Source: GWE2-51-13 sp041736705
GTDB lineage: Bacteria; Bacillota_I; Bacilli_A; Erysipelotrichales; Erysipelotrichaceae
Length of the DNA: 64,000 nt
Direction: 5' to 3'
NCBI GenBank assembly: GCA_041736705.1
Contig: JBGSTC010000025.1
Span: 62,001-126,000 of the forward strand
Of the stretch, positions 16,030 through 24,799 are shown piece after piece. A model generated the notes under the pieces. That model had not been told where the DNA came from, made no database searches, and worked only from the letters and a program-made list of their open reading frames with translations. Every line of letters starts with the position of its first letter. Positions within the stretch are counted from its first letter, which is position 1. A program made the position numbers and the translations under genes.

Positions 16030-18018
16030 CTAGAGATAGTCGGAATAGCGATACTCGAAATGTAGTCTGCTTGTCTTATCTTTTAGCATAATTTGCATCA
16101 TTCCTTTGTCGAGTATAAACTCCTTTTTGGTATTGTGATTCGACTTACCCAGGTCATATGACCATCTTCCTCGATATCGAATCACATCTCGAGCTAGGCC
16201 TTGGATCGTCCTTCGATATTGATAGAATTCGGAGTCTTGGTTCTCTTGCACCCATTCAAGAAAACTATCTTCGATATCAAGGTTATAAGCGATTTTCGAA
16301 GAGTTAAGAACTGTTTTGAAGATGTTCCATGCTTCATAAAAAGTCAAGGTGTCGAGCTCGAAGACTTGACGAATGATGAAACGTAAATTCGAATAGTCAG
16401 ACATCAACGGCTCCCAATCCTGACTTTCAATAAGAAGGTACAATGCGAAATTCCACGATGAATTTAGCAAGAGAGAGAAAATCGGGCGAAGTAGATCTTC
16501 GTTGAGCCGATCATCATAGAATCTACTCAAATCAATGATTAATGTCCCGTTTTTTGCGTCATCGAAGGTTGTCATCAAGTCGACTTCGGAGTTCTTCCGG
16601 CAACTTGCCAAGAGATCGAAACAGTCGATTCTCACGATGTTTCGATTGTCGAGAAAGCCCAATTCATGGAGAACTGCTGAATGTCTCTCAACGAATTCAG
16701 TATGTCCAGATCCCCTTTTTCCAATAATGGCATACGTCAGTGGAATTCGGTTGCGACTGGATTCCTTAACAGATCCATCTTGGAAGAGGTACGATAATTT
16801 TTTAAGTGCATCAATTTCTGACTTGATCTCCTCCGTGCAAAACATCTGTAGTAGTTTTTCGTTAGATGCATCTCCACTGATCTCAGGAATTCTCATGTTT
16901 GGAAACGAAGAAGAATATTGCGGATAAATTGAAGTGATCACATGTGAACGATAAACTCTTTGAAAGTCCGAATCAAAATCTGTATCCAGTCGAGACTTTG
17001 ATTTATATCGGATGAACCGTTCTGATAGATCTGAGTTGTTGATGCCATACTTCCTGAGTTTTTCGGAAAGTGAGGTTTTCTCTTTCGAAATGTTGGTTTG
17101 CTTACTAACATTAAGAATCAGGATCGGAATTGAAAAGAGAGCCTCATTAAGTCTGTCTATCAAAGTTCTCTCTTTGGCGGGTAAAGTGAAGATGAACTGA
17201 TGATCGATAAAATGTGGTTGAAGGACTTCCGCAAGTCTGATAATGAACTCATTGTTGTTCTCATATTCCAAGTCTTTTCGGAAGTGGATTTCAATGATCG
17301 ACTCTTTTGAAGTCTCGAGTAATGTAGTCAGTTTGTAGACGTTGAATTTCTCTGAGTCCAGTGAAATCCTTACTACCCTTCGACTCTGCTGTCTCTTGTT
17401 CTCAATCAAGAAGTTAACGAGAACATTGAATGCATTTTCCGAATCGATTGGATTTTTGTGAAGTAGCGCATAGTGGATGGGATAACAGCTCCTAATCACT
17501 TCTCGCGAACCCTCAATAATTCGAAACGTCTCCTCACGGAAATTAGTGTTGTCAATCATAGGGTCAATGATTTCATTCATATCAGACTCGGACATGTTCA
17601 TGTCGAAGTATCGCTCTTCAACAGTAATCCCGTCTCCAGAGTCTTGAGTCAGTGCATGTTTGATTGATTGGGTTTGGAATTGGACTTCACCAAAATCAAT
17701 GGGTCTATCTCGCAAAATGGCAAGCATCTCGCATGCCATCACTTCTTCAATTCTAATCTGACCAACATTCATCTCTTCGTAAAAGTTCTCTAGAAACACT
17801 CTCGTGTGTTTTTGAATCTCTTGATTTGACATCCATTCATCCGCCCAAAGGATGAGTTGAGTAATCGATGATCCCAAATGTGAAATCGCCATCGCAAACT
17901 TGCCCTCAGTATGCTTTTCATTGAAGAACGATTCAGAGTTTTCTACTCGTTTTTCCATTTCCTTCATCCGTTCTTCATCATCGATTCCTAAAACATTGAT
18001 CGTCACTTTGTAATACAT
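16030..18018 (-). CDS. AAA+-related protein with degenerate ATP site, partner of the upstream AAA+ ATPase
   Basis: 662 residues; start after AAAGGAGGAAGT. A helical N-terminal part, a middle alpha/beta domain (about 160-310, including RRVVRISLD and HQFIFTLP) and a C-terminal AAA-like domain. The Walker A position reads GKRGSGHT (433-440), with His in place of the catalytic Lys, and Walker B reads GTLIIDLSRF, with Leu in place of the Glu. It is therefore probably unable to hydrolyse ATP. The middle domain resembles that of the next gene upstream (RRLLRLEVD), which suggests the two arose by duplication and work as a hetero-oligomer. Function unknown. Confidence 0.7.
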   Translation of the reverse strand: MYYKVTINVLGIDDEERMKEMEKRVENSESFFNEKHTEGKFAMAISHLGSSITQLILWADEWMSNQEIQKHTRVFLENFYEEMNVGQIRIEEVMACEMLAILRDRPIDFGEVQFQTQSIKHALTQDSGDGITVEERYFDMNMSESDMNEIIDPMIDNTNFREETFRIIEGSREVIRSCYPIHYALLHKNPIDSENAFNVLVNFLIENKRQQSRRVVRISLDSEKFNVYKLTTLLETSKESIIEIHFRKDLEYENNNEFIIRLAEVLQPHFIDHQFIFTLPAKERTLIDRLNEALFSIPILILNVSKQTNISKEKTSLSEKLRKYGINNSDLSERFIRYKSKSRLDTDFDSDFQRVYRSHVITSIYPQYSSSFPNMRIPEISGDASNEKLLQMFCTEEIKSEIDALKKLSYLFQDGSVKESSRNRIPLTYAIIGKRGSGHTEFVERHSAVLHELGFLDNRNIVRIDCFDLLASCRKNSEVDLMTTFDDAKNGTLIIDLSRFYDDRLNEDLLRPIFSLLLNSSWNFALYLLIESQDWEPLMSDYSNLRFIIRQVFELDTLTFYEAWNIFKTVLNSSKIAYNLDIEDSFLEWVQENQDSEFYQYRRTIQGLARDVIRYRGRWSYDLGKSNHNTKKEFILDKGMMQIMLKDKTSRLHFEYRYSDYL

Positions 18019-18041
18019 ACTTCCTCCTTTTGGTTTGTCTG

Positions 18042-20021
18042 TTATGAAAGAATGATTCTCTGATTCCCTTTTCTGATCTCTTCAAAATCATCCGGCAGTA
18101 ATGTTTTAACCATCGCCTCATCAACTTGGCTAAAATCCAGATCGTAGAGTCGTGAAGCGAGTTTCCTCTTGGCTTTCTCGATAAGGTTGTATACGTATCT
18201 TCCATTTCCGAAATTCTCGTTTTGATTGATTTGTCGAAAGTGCCTCTCGAGTAATTCTTGTGCTTCATGGTCAATCATTAATGATTGATCTTTTAGCATC
18301 TTCATCGCTATTTGCATTAACTCAGTTGCGGAATAGTCAGGAAACTCGATAATCAACTGGATCCGACTACGCAACCCTGGATTACGATCAATGAATTCAT
18401 TCATGGGATTTGAGTATCCCGCAAAAATAACCACCAAGTCCTGATACTTCTTTCCCAATTCTGTGACGATCGCATTGATCGCTTCATCCCCGTAAAGCCC
18501 ATTTTTTTCGTCAACAAGTGAGTAAGCTTCATCGATAAGGAGGACATTCCCTTTCGCTGACTCAAAGATTTCTTTCACTTGCACTGAAGTCCATCCAACA
18601 TACTTCCCGACAAGATTTGACCGACCTACCTCGATTAACCCACCTACAGAAAGAATGCCTTTCTCTCTGAGTACTTTTGCCATTAGCCGGGCGATACTTG
18701 TTTTGGCTGTTCCGGGATTCCCATGAAATGCCATGACGCAACTAAACTCATCTTGCGGGAATCCAAGATCACCATATCGTTTTTTGACTTCATAGTACTT
18801 AACAAACTCGGTTATCTGTTTCTTCACCTCTCTCAATCCGATGAACTGATCAAGCTGAGAGAGTGAATCACTTGACTCCTCGATAACGATTTTTGAAGCT
18901 TTTCGTGGCGTGACGATCGGTAGATTCAAACGTCCATCGATAACGTTGTCGACGGCTGCATTCACTTCAGACATAGAGTATGAAATCTGGTTCATCGGAT
19001 AATATTCCTTCAACTTATCCGATGTGACTTTTAGACCGATTCCTCGTAACATTTTCTTCGTAATCTTGATGGCATTACTCAGTGAGAAATCGACATCATT
19101 AATATCGACAAACCGAATTGGGCTCAATTCTTTGATAACTTGACTCAGCATTGGACCAGAATCAGAATCAGACTCAAGAAACACTAGGACACTATGCCGA
19201 TATTTACTTATAAACTCAAGCAAATAGTCAAGCTGGTTAATGTTGTTGCCAGCGAGGTTATCATCATCGGGTGCGATTTGAGAGTAGATCCAAATACTCC
19301 CACCCATCATTTCATCGAAAACATGAACGTATTCATCCAAAGTCAACCTCGTAGAATTATCAACTTCAAGTCTTAGTAATCGGCGACTCAACAAACAACC
19401 AGAATTAGTCATGGAGTTAATAATCGAATGTATGATTGCTTGACTCTGATTCGAATTCCTACTCGATACTCGAAAGTGATATGGGTGACCCAAGAACCTC
19501 CCTGAACTTCTTCGTGATTTGATTTCATCCAGAATACGCTTCATACTCTCGCTCGTTTCAATCATCGGTTCTTCGCCAAATGCCGTTTGATTGAAATCAT
19601 TCGCTACGATTTCATCGATGAGGTTTCTTCTTGCTTGAGGATCATTGAGATCAAGTGTGTCTTCAATTCGCACCTGGTTCATCGAAATATTATCGAATCG
19701 ATATGCCGAATTGAGACAATCCCTCATCTCACTCAACGTTATTTCACGAACAGAACATCGAATCGGATCAAATTGCAAAGCTTTTAGATAGTCATCACTA
19801 AGTGTCTTTGGATTATATTCAAATCTTCTTCGCCATGGAATGATGAACGCGAAACTGATTATGTCGGCATCCAGTTTTATCAGCATAAACTTCATATCCT
19901 TCGGTAATTGATGGATGAACGTATTGGACTTGTCGATCTCTCTCGCATACCTAATTCTGACCCCCTTTCCTTCAGAACATTCAATCGGTTTACTTAGTTG
20001 ACATTCAACGTGGAAGTACAT
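18042..20021 (-). CDS. CbxX/CfxQ-type AAA+ ATPase with long N-terminal extension
   Basis: 659 residues; start after AGAGGTGATAAC. Residues 1-380 are unrecognised, with an alpha/beta region near 180-310. Residues ~385-650 are a CbxX/CfxQ (SpoVK-like) AAA+ domain: GNPGTAKTS (434-442), LLIDEAYSL (494-502), sensor VIFAGYSN, and the arginine-bearing NPGLRSR. It is an active-looking ATPase, in contrast to the broken partner encoded 23 bp downstream on the same strand. CbxX-type rings remodel or activate other proteins; the target here is unknown. A terminator-like hairpin lies only 20 bp upstream of its start codon. Confidence 0.8.
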   Translation of the reverse strand: MYFHVECQLSKPIECSEGKGVRIRYAREIDKSNTFIHQLPKDMKFMLIKLDADIISFAFIIPWRRRFEYNPKTLSDDYLKALQFDPIRCSVREITLSEMRDCLNSAYRFDNISMNQVRIEDTLDLNDPQARRNLIDEIVANDFNQTAFGEEPMIETSESMKRILDEIKSRRSSGRFLGHPYHFRVSSRNSNQSQAIIHSIINSMTNSGCLLSRRLLRLEVDNSTRLTLDEYVHVFDEMMGGSIWIYSQIAPDDDNLAGNNINQLDYLLEFISKYRHSVLVFLESDSDSGPMLSQVIKELSPIRFVDINDVDFSLSNAIKITKKMLRGIGLKVTSDKLKEYYPMNQISYSMSEVNAAVDNVIDGRLNLPIVTPRKASKIVIEESSDSLSQLDQFIGLREVKKQITEFVKYYEVKKRYGDLGFPQDEFSCVMAFHGNPGTAKTSIARLMAKVLREKGILSVGGLIEVGRSNLVGKYVGWTSVQVKEIFESAKGNVLLIDEAYSLVDEKNGLYGDEAINAIVTELGKKYQDLVVIFAGYSNPMNEFIDRNPGLRSRIQLIIEFPDYSATELMQIAMKMLKDQSLMIDHEAQELLERHFRQINQNENFGNGRYVYNLIEKAKRKLASRLYDLDFSQVDEAMVKTLLPDDFEEIRKGNQRIILS

Positions 20022-20040
20022 GTTATCACCTCTGTTTCTA

Positions 20041-20079
20041 TTTTATAAAAAGCGATGCACCATATTTGGTACACCGCTT
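20041..20079 (-). terminator. Strong terminator-like hairpin between the Nmad3 gene and the AAA+ pair
   Basis: A 13-bp stem (20050-20062 with 20067-20079, two wobble pairs) and a 4-nt loop are followed on the minus strand by TTTTTATAAAA. It ends just before the ribosome binding site of the AAA+ gene. Confidence 0.7.
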
Positions 20080-20104
20080 ATAGACCGGTAGGATTTAACC
20101 TATT

Positions 20105-20908
20105 TCAATCGTTTGTTCTGTGCTTCTTCACTAAATCAATCAACCAGTGAGTGATGTTTTCATCCGCACACAAAACAAATTCCTGTCCAATCATCGCTGA
20201 TTGAAAGTAATCCTTCTTTTGGCTGAGTTCGTTATGATATGAGATTGGTTTACCCTTGATGCAATCAGGAAGTTCCCATTTCGACCGTGAATAACCTTTT
20301 TTTGTTAGATCCAAATCCTCTGAATAGGTAAACGTCCCATAACCAGGTAATTTCGTATCCAGTAGATACTTGGATGCCGTAAATATCGCATTGGGTCCCG
20401 ATGGTGGCGTGGTCGAATGAGGGTGCCAGTAATACTTCGCAATTTCTTCTGATGTATCATGTATTCCACCAATTTGAAAATAACCGAAAATGACATGCTT
20501 ATCTGACGCACCTCTTTTATATTTATATCCAGATCCGTTATTTTCAACTTCTTTAAACCATCCAAAAAACAGAAAAACATCACCTATTTTAACTTTTTGG
20601 TTCACGAGGTGAGTTAACGCTGCCTCCTCTTGACCAAAGCAAGGTTCCCAGTCTTCTGGTCTGTTTTCTAGAATGCTATCATATATGTCCGGATCAAGAT
20701 GACACTTCTCGAATTTGAAAGTCGATCTCAATTCCTTTGCTATTTGAAAATAGTTTTTTCCTTTGTATTTTAGTTCGGAGTATTTTGTATTATTCTTGTC
20801 GAAGGGGATTGGGAAGGATAAAAGCACTTTACCGTCGAAGATCGGACTTGGCATTTTTGCATTTTGTTTTCCAGAGTCAAACCCTTTTCTGCTAATAATA
20901 ATTTTCAT
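20105..20908 (-). CDS. Nmad3-like protein (nucleotide-modification-associated domain)
   Basis: 267 residues from the ATG at 20908, six nucleotides after AAGGAA; a TTG seven codons upstream includes that site and is unlikely. The N-terminus MKIIISRKGFDSG...PSPIF...SFPIP matches the Nmad3 family, whose members are found beside DNA-modification and phage hypermodification genes. Inner motifs include HLDPDI, FFGWFK and GYFQIGG. The biochemical role is unproven; the family has been proposed to act in nucleotide modification. It is the first gene of the island on this strand and is separated from the AAA+ pair by a terminator-like hairpin. Confidence 0.65.
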   Translation of the reverse strand: MKIIISRKGFDSGKQNAKMPSPIFDGKVLLSFPIPFDKNNTKYSELKYKGKNYFQIAKELRSTFKFEKCHLDPDIYDSILENRPEDWEPCFGQEEAALTHLVNQKVKIGDVFLFFGWFKEVENNGSGYKYKRGASDKHVIFGYFQIGGIHDTSEEIAKYYWHPHSTTPPSGPNAIFTASKYLLDTKLPGYGTFTYSEDLDLTKKGYSRSKWELPDCIKGKPISYHNELSQKKDYFQSAMIGQEFVLCADENITHWLIDLVKKHRTND

Positions 20909-21256
20909 AGTTGTTATTTCCTTCAACAATTAGTTAAGTGATAGCAATTAGTCGAGATACACAAAAAACAAGATTCACAATTTGATTAATGCTTACTTCA
21001 TATTATAAGCCAAAAAGTTCCTAGTTCACTGTAGAAATTGAATGAACCAAGCGACTTCATTTTCATCTTCAATCATGATTCTTGCTTTGTTACCGTGCAT
21101 ATTAAGTTTGATATGGGATGAAAATGCAAATACACATTATTCAATCGTCCATAATTCAGTACAATTCAAAAAGTTCTCAATAATATCTCAAACGCAATGT
21201 ATAATCAAATTGGGACAACCTGTTTAACTACTAAAATAGATGATCGGAGAACTACT
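20909..21256. other. Intergenic region with divergent promoter signals
   Basis: AT-rich spacer of about 350 bp at the island's edge. A TATAAT on the minus strand at 21002-21007 could serve the Nmad3 gene, and a TATAAT on the plus strand at 21200-21205 could serve the macrodomain gene; neither has a good -35 box. I see no RNA gene or convincing small ORF in it. Confidence 0.35.
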
Positions 21257-22285
21257 ATGCCATTCCAAATCATACGTAATGATATAACCAAGATGAAAGT
21301 CGATGTCATCGTGAATGCCGCAAACTCGGATTTATTGATGGGTGGCGGGGTTTGCGGTGCAATCTTTGATGCTGCAGGAGCGGATGAGTTACAGGAAGCA
21401 TGCAACCGGATCGGTCATTGTGATCCAGGGTCGGCGGTCATCACCGATGGCTTTGCCCTTCCCGCCAAGTACGTCATCCATACCGTCGGTCCGGTCTGGC
21501 GTGGGGGTCGGCATCATGAATCCGAGATCTTGCGCAATTGCTACATCAACTCGCTAGAGTTGGCTCGCAGTAAGAATCTGAAGTCGATCGCCTTCCCGCT
21601 CATTTCTTCCGGTATCTATGGCTATCCCAGGGAAGAAGCCTTGGATGTGGCGATTTCCGCCATAGGATCCTATCTTCTTCACCATGAGATGTCGGTGACA
21701 TTGGTCGTGTATGATACCTTATCGTATGTGGTCAGTATGAAGCTATTCAACGATGTTGAAAAGTATATCGAAGACCATTATGTCGATGAGAAACTCGATT
21801 TATATCGACGTGAACGTTCGCTGAATTTACCTTATGAGGAACTATCGAGTATCAACTATTCCAGTCTCGATATCGAAGTTGTAAGCAAGAGTCGCGAGAT
21901 CGAGAAACCTCGCAGGGAAAGAAAACTTGATGATGTATTGGATGAGATCGAAGAGTCGTTCACCGAACATCTCTTCCGATTGATCGATCAACGTCATTTA
22001 AAGGATTCGGATGTCTATCGTCGTGCCAATATGGATCGCCGCTTGTTCTCCAAGATCAGAGGTGGAAGAGTGAATCCAAGTAAGGCTTCTTGCTTATCGT
22101 TGGCCTTGGGCTTGAAATTGAACCTGGACGAGACCAAGGATTTCCTGTCACGAGCCGGATACGCCTTGAGTCCAAGCAGTAAAGCCGACCTTGTGGTTCG
22201 CTATTTCATCGAACACGACAACCATAATATCTTCGAGATCAACCAAGTCTTGTTTGGTAAACAACTTCCCATCTTGGGTTCATGA
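21257..22285 (+). CDS. Macrodomain protein (ADP-ribose hydrolase type) with C-terminal helix-turn-helix-like domain
   Basis: 342 residues; the ATG at 21257 lies seven bases after GGAG. Residues 1-170 are a macrodomain: VNAANSDLLMGGGVCGAIFDAAG and the PLISSGIYGYP loop that closes over the distal ribose. Such proteins bind ADP-ribose and often remove it from proteins or from O-acetyl-ADP-ribose. Residues ~235-340 form a helical domain with an HTH-like stretch (VYRRANMDRRLFSKIRGGRV, LALGLKLNLDE), as in Cro/XRE proteins. The VWA gene follows 75 bp downstream after a terminator. Macro-HTH genes next to VWA genes suggest signalling or stress roles. Confidence 0.85.
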   Translation: MPFQIIRNDITKMKVDVIVNAANSDLLMGGGVCGAIFDAAGADELQEACNRIGHCDPGSAVITDGFALPAKYVIHTVGPVWRGGRHHESEILRNCYINSLELARSKNLKSIAFPLISSGIYGYPREEALDVAISAIGSYLLHHEMSVTLVVYDTLSYVVSMKLFNDVEKYIEDHYVDEKLDLYRRERSLNLPYEELSSINYSSLDIEVVSKSREIEKPRRERKLDDVLDEIEESFTEHLFRLIDQRHLKDSDVYRRANMDRRLFSKIRGGRVNPSKASCLSLALGLKLNLDETKDFLSRAGYALSPSSKADLVVRYFIEHDNHNIFEINQVLFGKQLPILGS

Positions 22286-22290
22286 AAAAT

Positions 22291-22314
22291 GTCGCTGTTC
22301 AGGCGACCTTTTTT
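22291..22314 (+). terminator. Terminator after the macrodomain gene
   Basis: GTCGC-N7-GCGAC stem followed by CTTTTTT on the plus strand, just after the stop codon. Confidence 0.65.
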
Positions 22315-22360
22315 CTGTTGGAAAGCGGTATTCTAAGGGCACATGAACGGAGGAAGTTAC

Positions 22361-23014
22361 ATGAAAACAAAGTTGACGGAGTTGGTGTTTATCCTGGATC
22401 GCAGCGGATCGATGTCCGGCTTGGAAAGCGATACGATCGGTGGGTTCAATGCGATGTTGAAGAAGCAGAAAGAAGAACCGGGGGATGCGTTGGTGACGAC
22501 GGTGTTGTTCGACGATGTGATGGAGTTGTTACACGACCGCTATGACATCAAGAAAGTAAATCCGGTGACGGAGAAGGAATACTTCGTCAGAGGATCCACC
22601 GCACTCTTGGATGCGATCGGGAAAACGATCCATCGTTTGGGGAATGTCCAGAAGTATGCGGCGGAGAATCTGAAGGCGGACAAAGTCATCGTCGTGATCA
22701 CGACGGACGGGATGGAAAACGCAAGTAATGAATACAGTTATAAGCGTGTCCAGGAAATGATTACGCGTCAGAAAGAGAAATACGGATGGGAGTTCATCTT
22801 CCTTGGCGCCAACATCGATGCGATCGCAACGGCGGCACGCTTCGGGATCGATGCGGACCATACGTCCAACTACCATGCGGATACGGTCGGGATGGCGAAT
22901 ACCTTTGATGCGATGAACGAGTTCGTCGTGAATTCAAGGAACGATAAGGAGTTCGATGTGAATTGGAAAGCAAAAGTCGAGGAAGACTTCAAGAAGAGGA
23001 ATAAAGGGAACTAG
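22361..23014 (+). CDS. VWA-domain protein
   Basis: 217 residues; start after GGAGGAAG, rather than the ATG at 22343 that includes this site. The whole protein is one von Willebrand factor A domain with a complete metal-ion-dependent adhesion site: DRSGSMSG, then GSTALLDA, then TTDGMEN. There is no signal peptide or membrane segment, so it is cytoplasmic. VWA proteins of this sort act as binding partners in multi-protein assemblies. Its neighbour is the macrodomain/HTH gene on the same strand. Confidence 0.85.
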   Translation: MKTKLTELVFILDRSGSMSGLESDTIGGFNAMLKKQKEEPGDALVTTVLFDDVMELLHDRYDIKKVNPVTEKEYFVRGSTALLDAIGKTIHRLGNVQKYAAENLKADKVIVVITTDGMENASNEYSYKRVQEMITRQKEKYGWEFIFLGANIDAIATAARFGIDADHTSNYHADTVGMANTFDAMNEFVVNSRNDKEFDVNWKAKVEEDFKKRNKGN

Positions 23015-23033
23015 GGAGAAATCCCTTTTTCTT
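23003..23033 (+). terminator. Terminator after the VWA gene
   Basis: AAAGGGA / TCCCTTT with a 12-nt loop that includes the stop codon, followed by a T-rich run on the plus strand. Confidence 0.5.
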
Positions 23034-23160
23034 TGAGAATTCGAAACAATCCTTCATGAAGCTATCTGGTTGTTCGTTTCGTGATGAGTTTCGATGTCTA
23101 CATCTCATGAAGCTTTCCACAAAACTTTATATGTATCAAATGTCGTCCTCAGTAAAGGGA

Positions 23161-23186
23161 AAATACCGAACTGTGATCCGGTATTT
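23161..23186 (-). terminator. Terminator of the first mannose-family PTS operon
   Basis: AAATACCG / CGGTATTT, 8-bp stem with a 10-nt loop; on the minus strand a TTTTCCC run follows. It lies 12 bp after the EIID stop. Confidence 0.55.
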
Positions 23187-23197
23187 TTACTGCTTGA

Positions 23198-24034
23198 TTA
23201 GACGATCCCGAGTGCTGCCAAAGCGATGGAGCTAAGAATCAGTACGTACAAGATCGTTGTTGTTTTCACCTTTTTACCCAAGAGCCAGAACATGATCCCA
23301 AAGAAGAGTGCGGGAAACAATGATGGCATGATTTGATTGATATAGTTCATCAACGGTTCGGCGAATTCTCCGGATCCGATCATCGTCGGTAGTTCGAAGT
23401 AGATCATACTCGCCGTCATACCGCCGATAACCATCAACCCCATCATGCTTAGTCCGGACGTGACTTTCGCTACGATCCCCGAAGCACTGACTTCGTTGAA
23501 GAATTTCGTCCCGTATTTGAAGCCTTTATCCAAACAAACGTAACGAAGCACGAAGGCCGGGACATTGATGACCAACAAGAAGAGGATCGGTCCGAAGATG
23601 TTGCCTTGTTGGGCTAGCGAAATCCCGATTCCGGCAGCGATGATTTTCAACGTCCCCCAGAAAAACGAATCTCCGATCCCCGCCAACGGTCCCATCAAAC
23701 TTGATTTCACGGCACTGATGCTTCTTTCATCGAAATCCGGGTTCTTACTGTTCTCTTCTTCCATCGCCCCTGCGATCCCGACAAGCAAGGTACTGATGTG
23801 AGGGGTAACGGACATGAACTCGAGGTGACGCTTCAATGCGGCCGCTTTGTCAGCCTCGTTCTTGTACACTCTACGGATGATCGGAGCCATCATGTACACG
23901 AAGGCTAGATTCTGCATACGTTCGTAATTCCATGAAGCATCACATACCAGAGAACGCCAGTAACAGGACCAGAAATCCTTCTTGGTAATACTGCTATCTT
24001 TTGAGATCGTCGAAACTCTAGAATTCGTTGTCAT
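23198..24034 (-). CDS. PTS mannose/fructose/sorbose-family EIID component (system 1)
   Basis: 278 residues. Typical EIID features: FWSCYWRS...WNYERMQ near the N-terminus, GPLAGIGDSFFWGTL in the middle, and C-terminal hydrophobic segments. With EIIC it forms the membrane channel that moves the sugar while EIIA/EIIB deliver the phosphate. The start overlaps the EIIC gene by 17 bp. It is the last gene of the operon running regulator-EIIA-BtpA-EIIB-EIIC-EIID. The sugar cannot be read from the sequence. Confidence 0.92.
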   Translation of the reverse strand: MTTNSRVSTISKDSSITKKDFWSCYWRSLVCDASWNYERMQNLAFVYMMAPIIRRVYKNEADKAAALKRHLEFMSVTPHISTLLVGIAGAMEEENSKNPDFDERSISAVKSSLMGPLAGIGDSFFWGTLKIIAAGIGISLAQQGNIFGPILFLLVINVPAFVLRYVCLDKGFKYGTKFFNEVSASGIVAKVTSGLSMMGLMVIGGMTASMIYFELPTMIGSGEFAEPLMNYINQIMPSLFPALFFGIMFWLLGKKVKTTTILYVLILSSIALAALGIV

Positions 24035-24785
24035 CGGCTAGAACCTCACTTTTCGTCATTTGCTTATCGTTGTTCACGTAGAGCATCATTACAACAACCC
24101 CCAACAAGGCAATTCCCAAAATCGAAATATTCAGATAGGCCACCAATACGAATCCCAGAATCAGGTACGGCATCAACTTCTTGGTGATCATCATCCTGGC
24201 CAACATGGCGAACCCGATCGCAGGCAGAATACCGGCTGCGACATCCATACCATGTGAGACATAGCCAGGTACGAACTGTAGAACCTTTTCGATGAACGGG
24301 ACACCCAGATAGAATCCTAATCCGACGATGAGGGCAAGAATCACCTTATTCCCGATCCCGGCAACGATTTGGATGCGTTCAACAGCTTTGATATCGCCCT
24401 TTTCGGCGTATTTGTCCGCGAGATGCGATGCGGAAGTCAACAAGATGGACATCTGGAAATTATCGATGATCAAGACAAGCGTGGCGATCGGCACCGCGAG
24501 CACGACGGCCGCGGCGACATCTTGACCCGTCAGAATGATGTATGCGGTCGAGATGATGGCTCCTGAAACGAAATCCGGCGGATTGCTTGCCCCGATCGGG
24601 AACGCTCCCATGAAGACAAGTTCCAGTGTCGCTCCGATTTTAATCCCCGTCACGACATCCCCCAATACGAGTCCGACAAGCGGTGCGACGACGATCGGAC
24701 GATTATGCATCGTCGATCCCATATAACAGTGCATATAGGCAAAGAAAGCGATGAGGATGATCAAAAGCGTTTGTGTAATTTGCAT
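24018..24785 (-). CDS. PTS mannose/fructose/sorbose-family EIIC component (system 1)
   Basis: 255 residues, highly hydrophobic with about seven or eight membrane segments. It has the family signatures RPIVVAPLVGLVLGDVVTGI and GAFPIGASNPPDFVSGAI. Start after GGAGGAAACAA. Together with EIID it forms the sugar-translocating membrane part. It is encoded between EIIB and EIID, the usual order in this family. Confidence 0.92.
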   Translation of the reverse strand: MQITQTLLIILIAFFAYMHCYMGSTMHNRPIVVAPLVGLVLGDVVTGIKIGATLELVFMGAFPIGASNPPDFVSGAIISTAYIILTGQDVAAAVVLAVPIATLVLIIDNFQMSILLTSASHLADKYAEKGDIKAVERIQIVAGIGNKVILALIVGLGFYLGVPFIEKVLQFVPGYVSHGMDVAAGILPAIGFAMLARMMITKKLMPYLILGFVLVAYLNISILGIALLGVVVMMLYVNNDKQMTKSEVLADDNEF

Positions 24786-24799
24786 TTATTGTTTCCTCC

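Noticed and set aside
21042..21227. A 61-codon plus-strand ORF before the macrodomain gene
   Set aside because: It has no ribosome binding site, its composition looks like AT-rich spacer, and it covers the likely promoter of the next gene.
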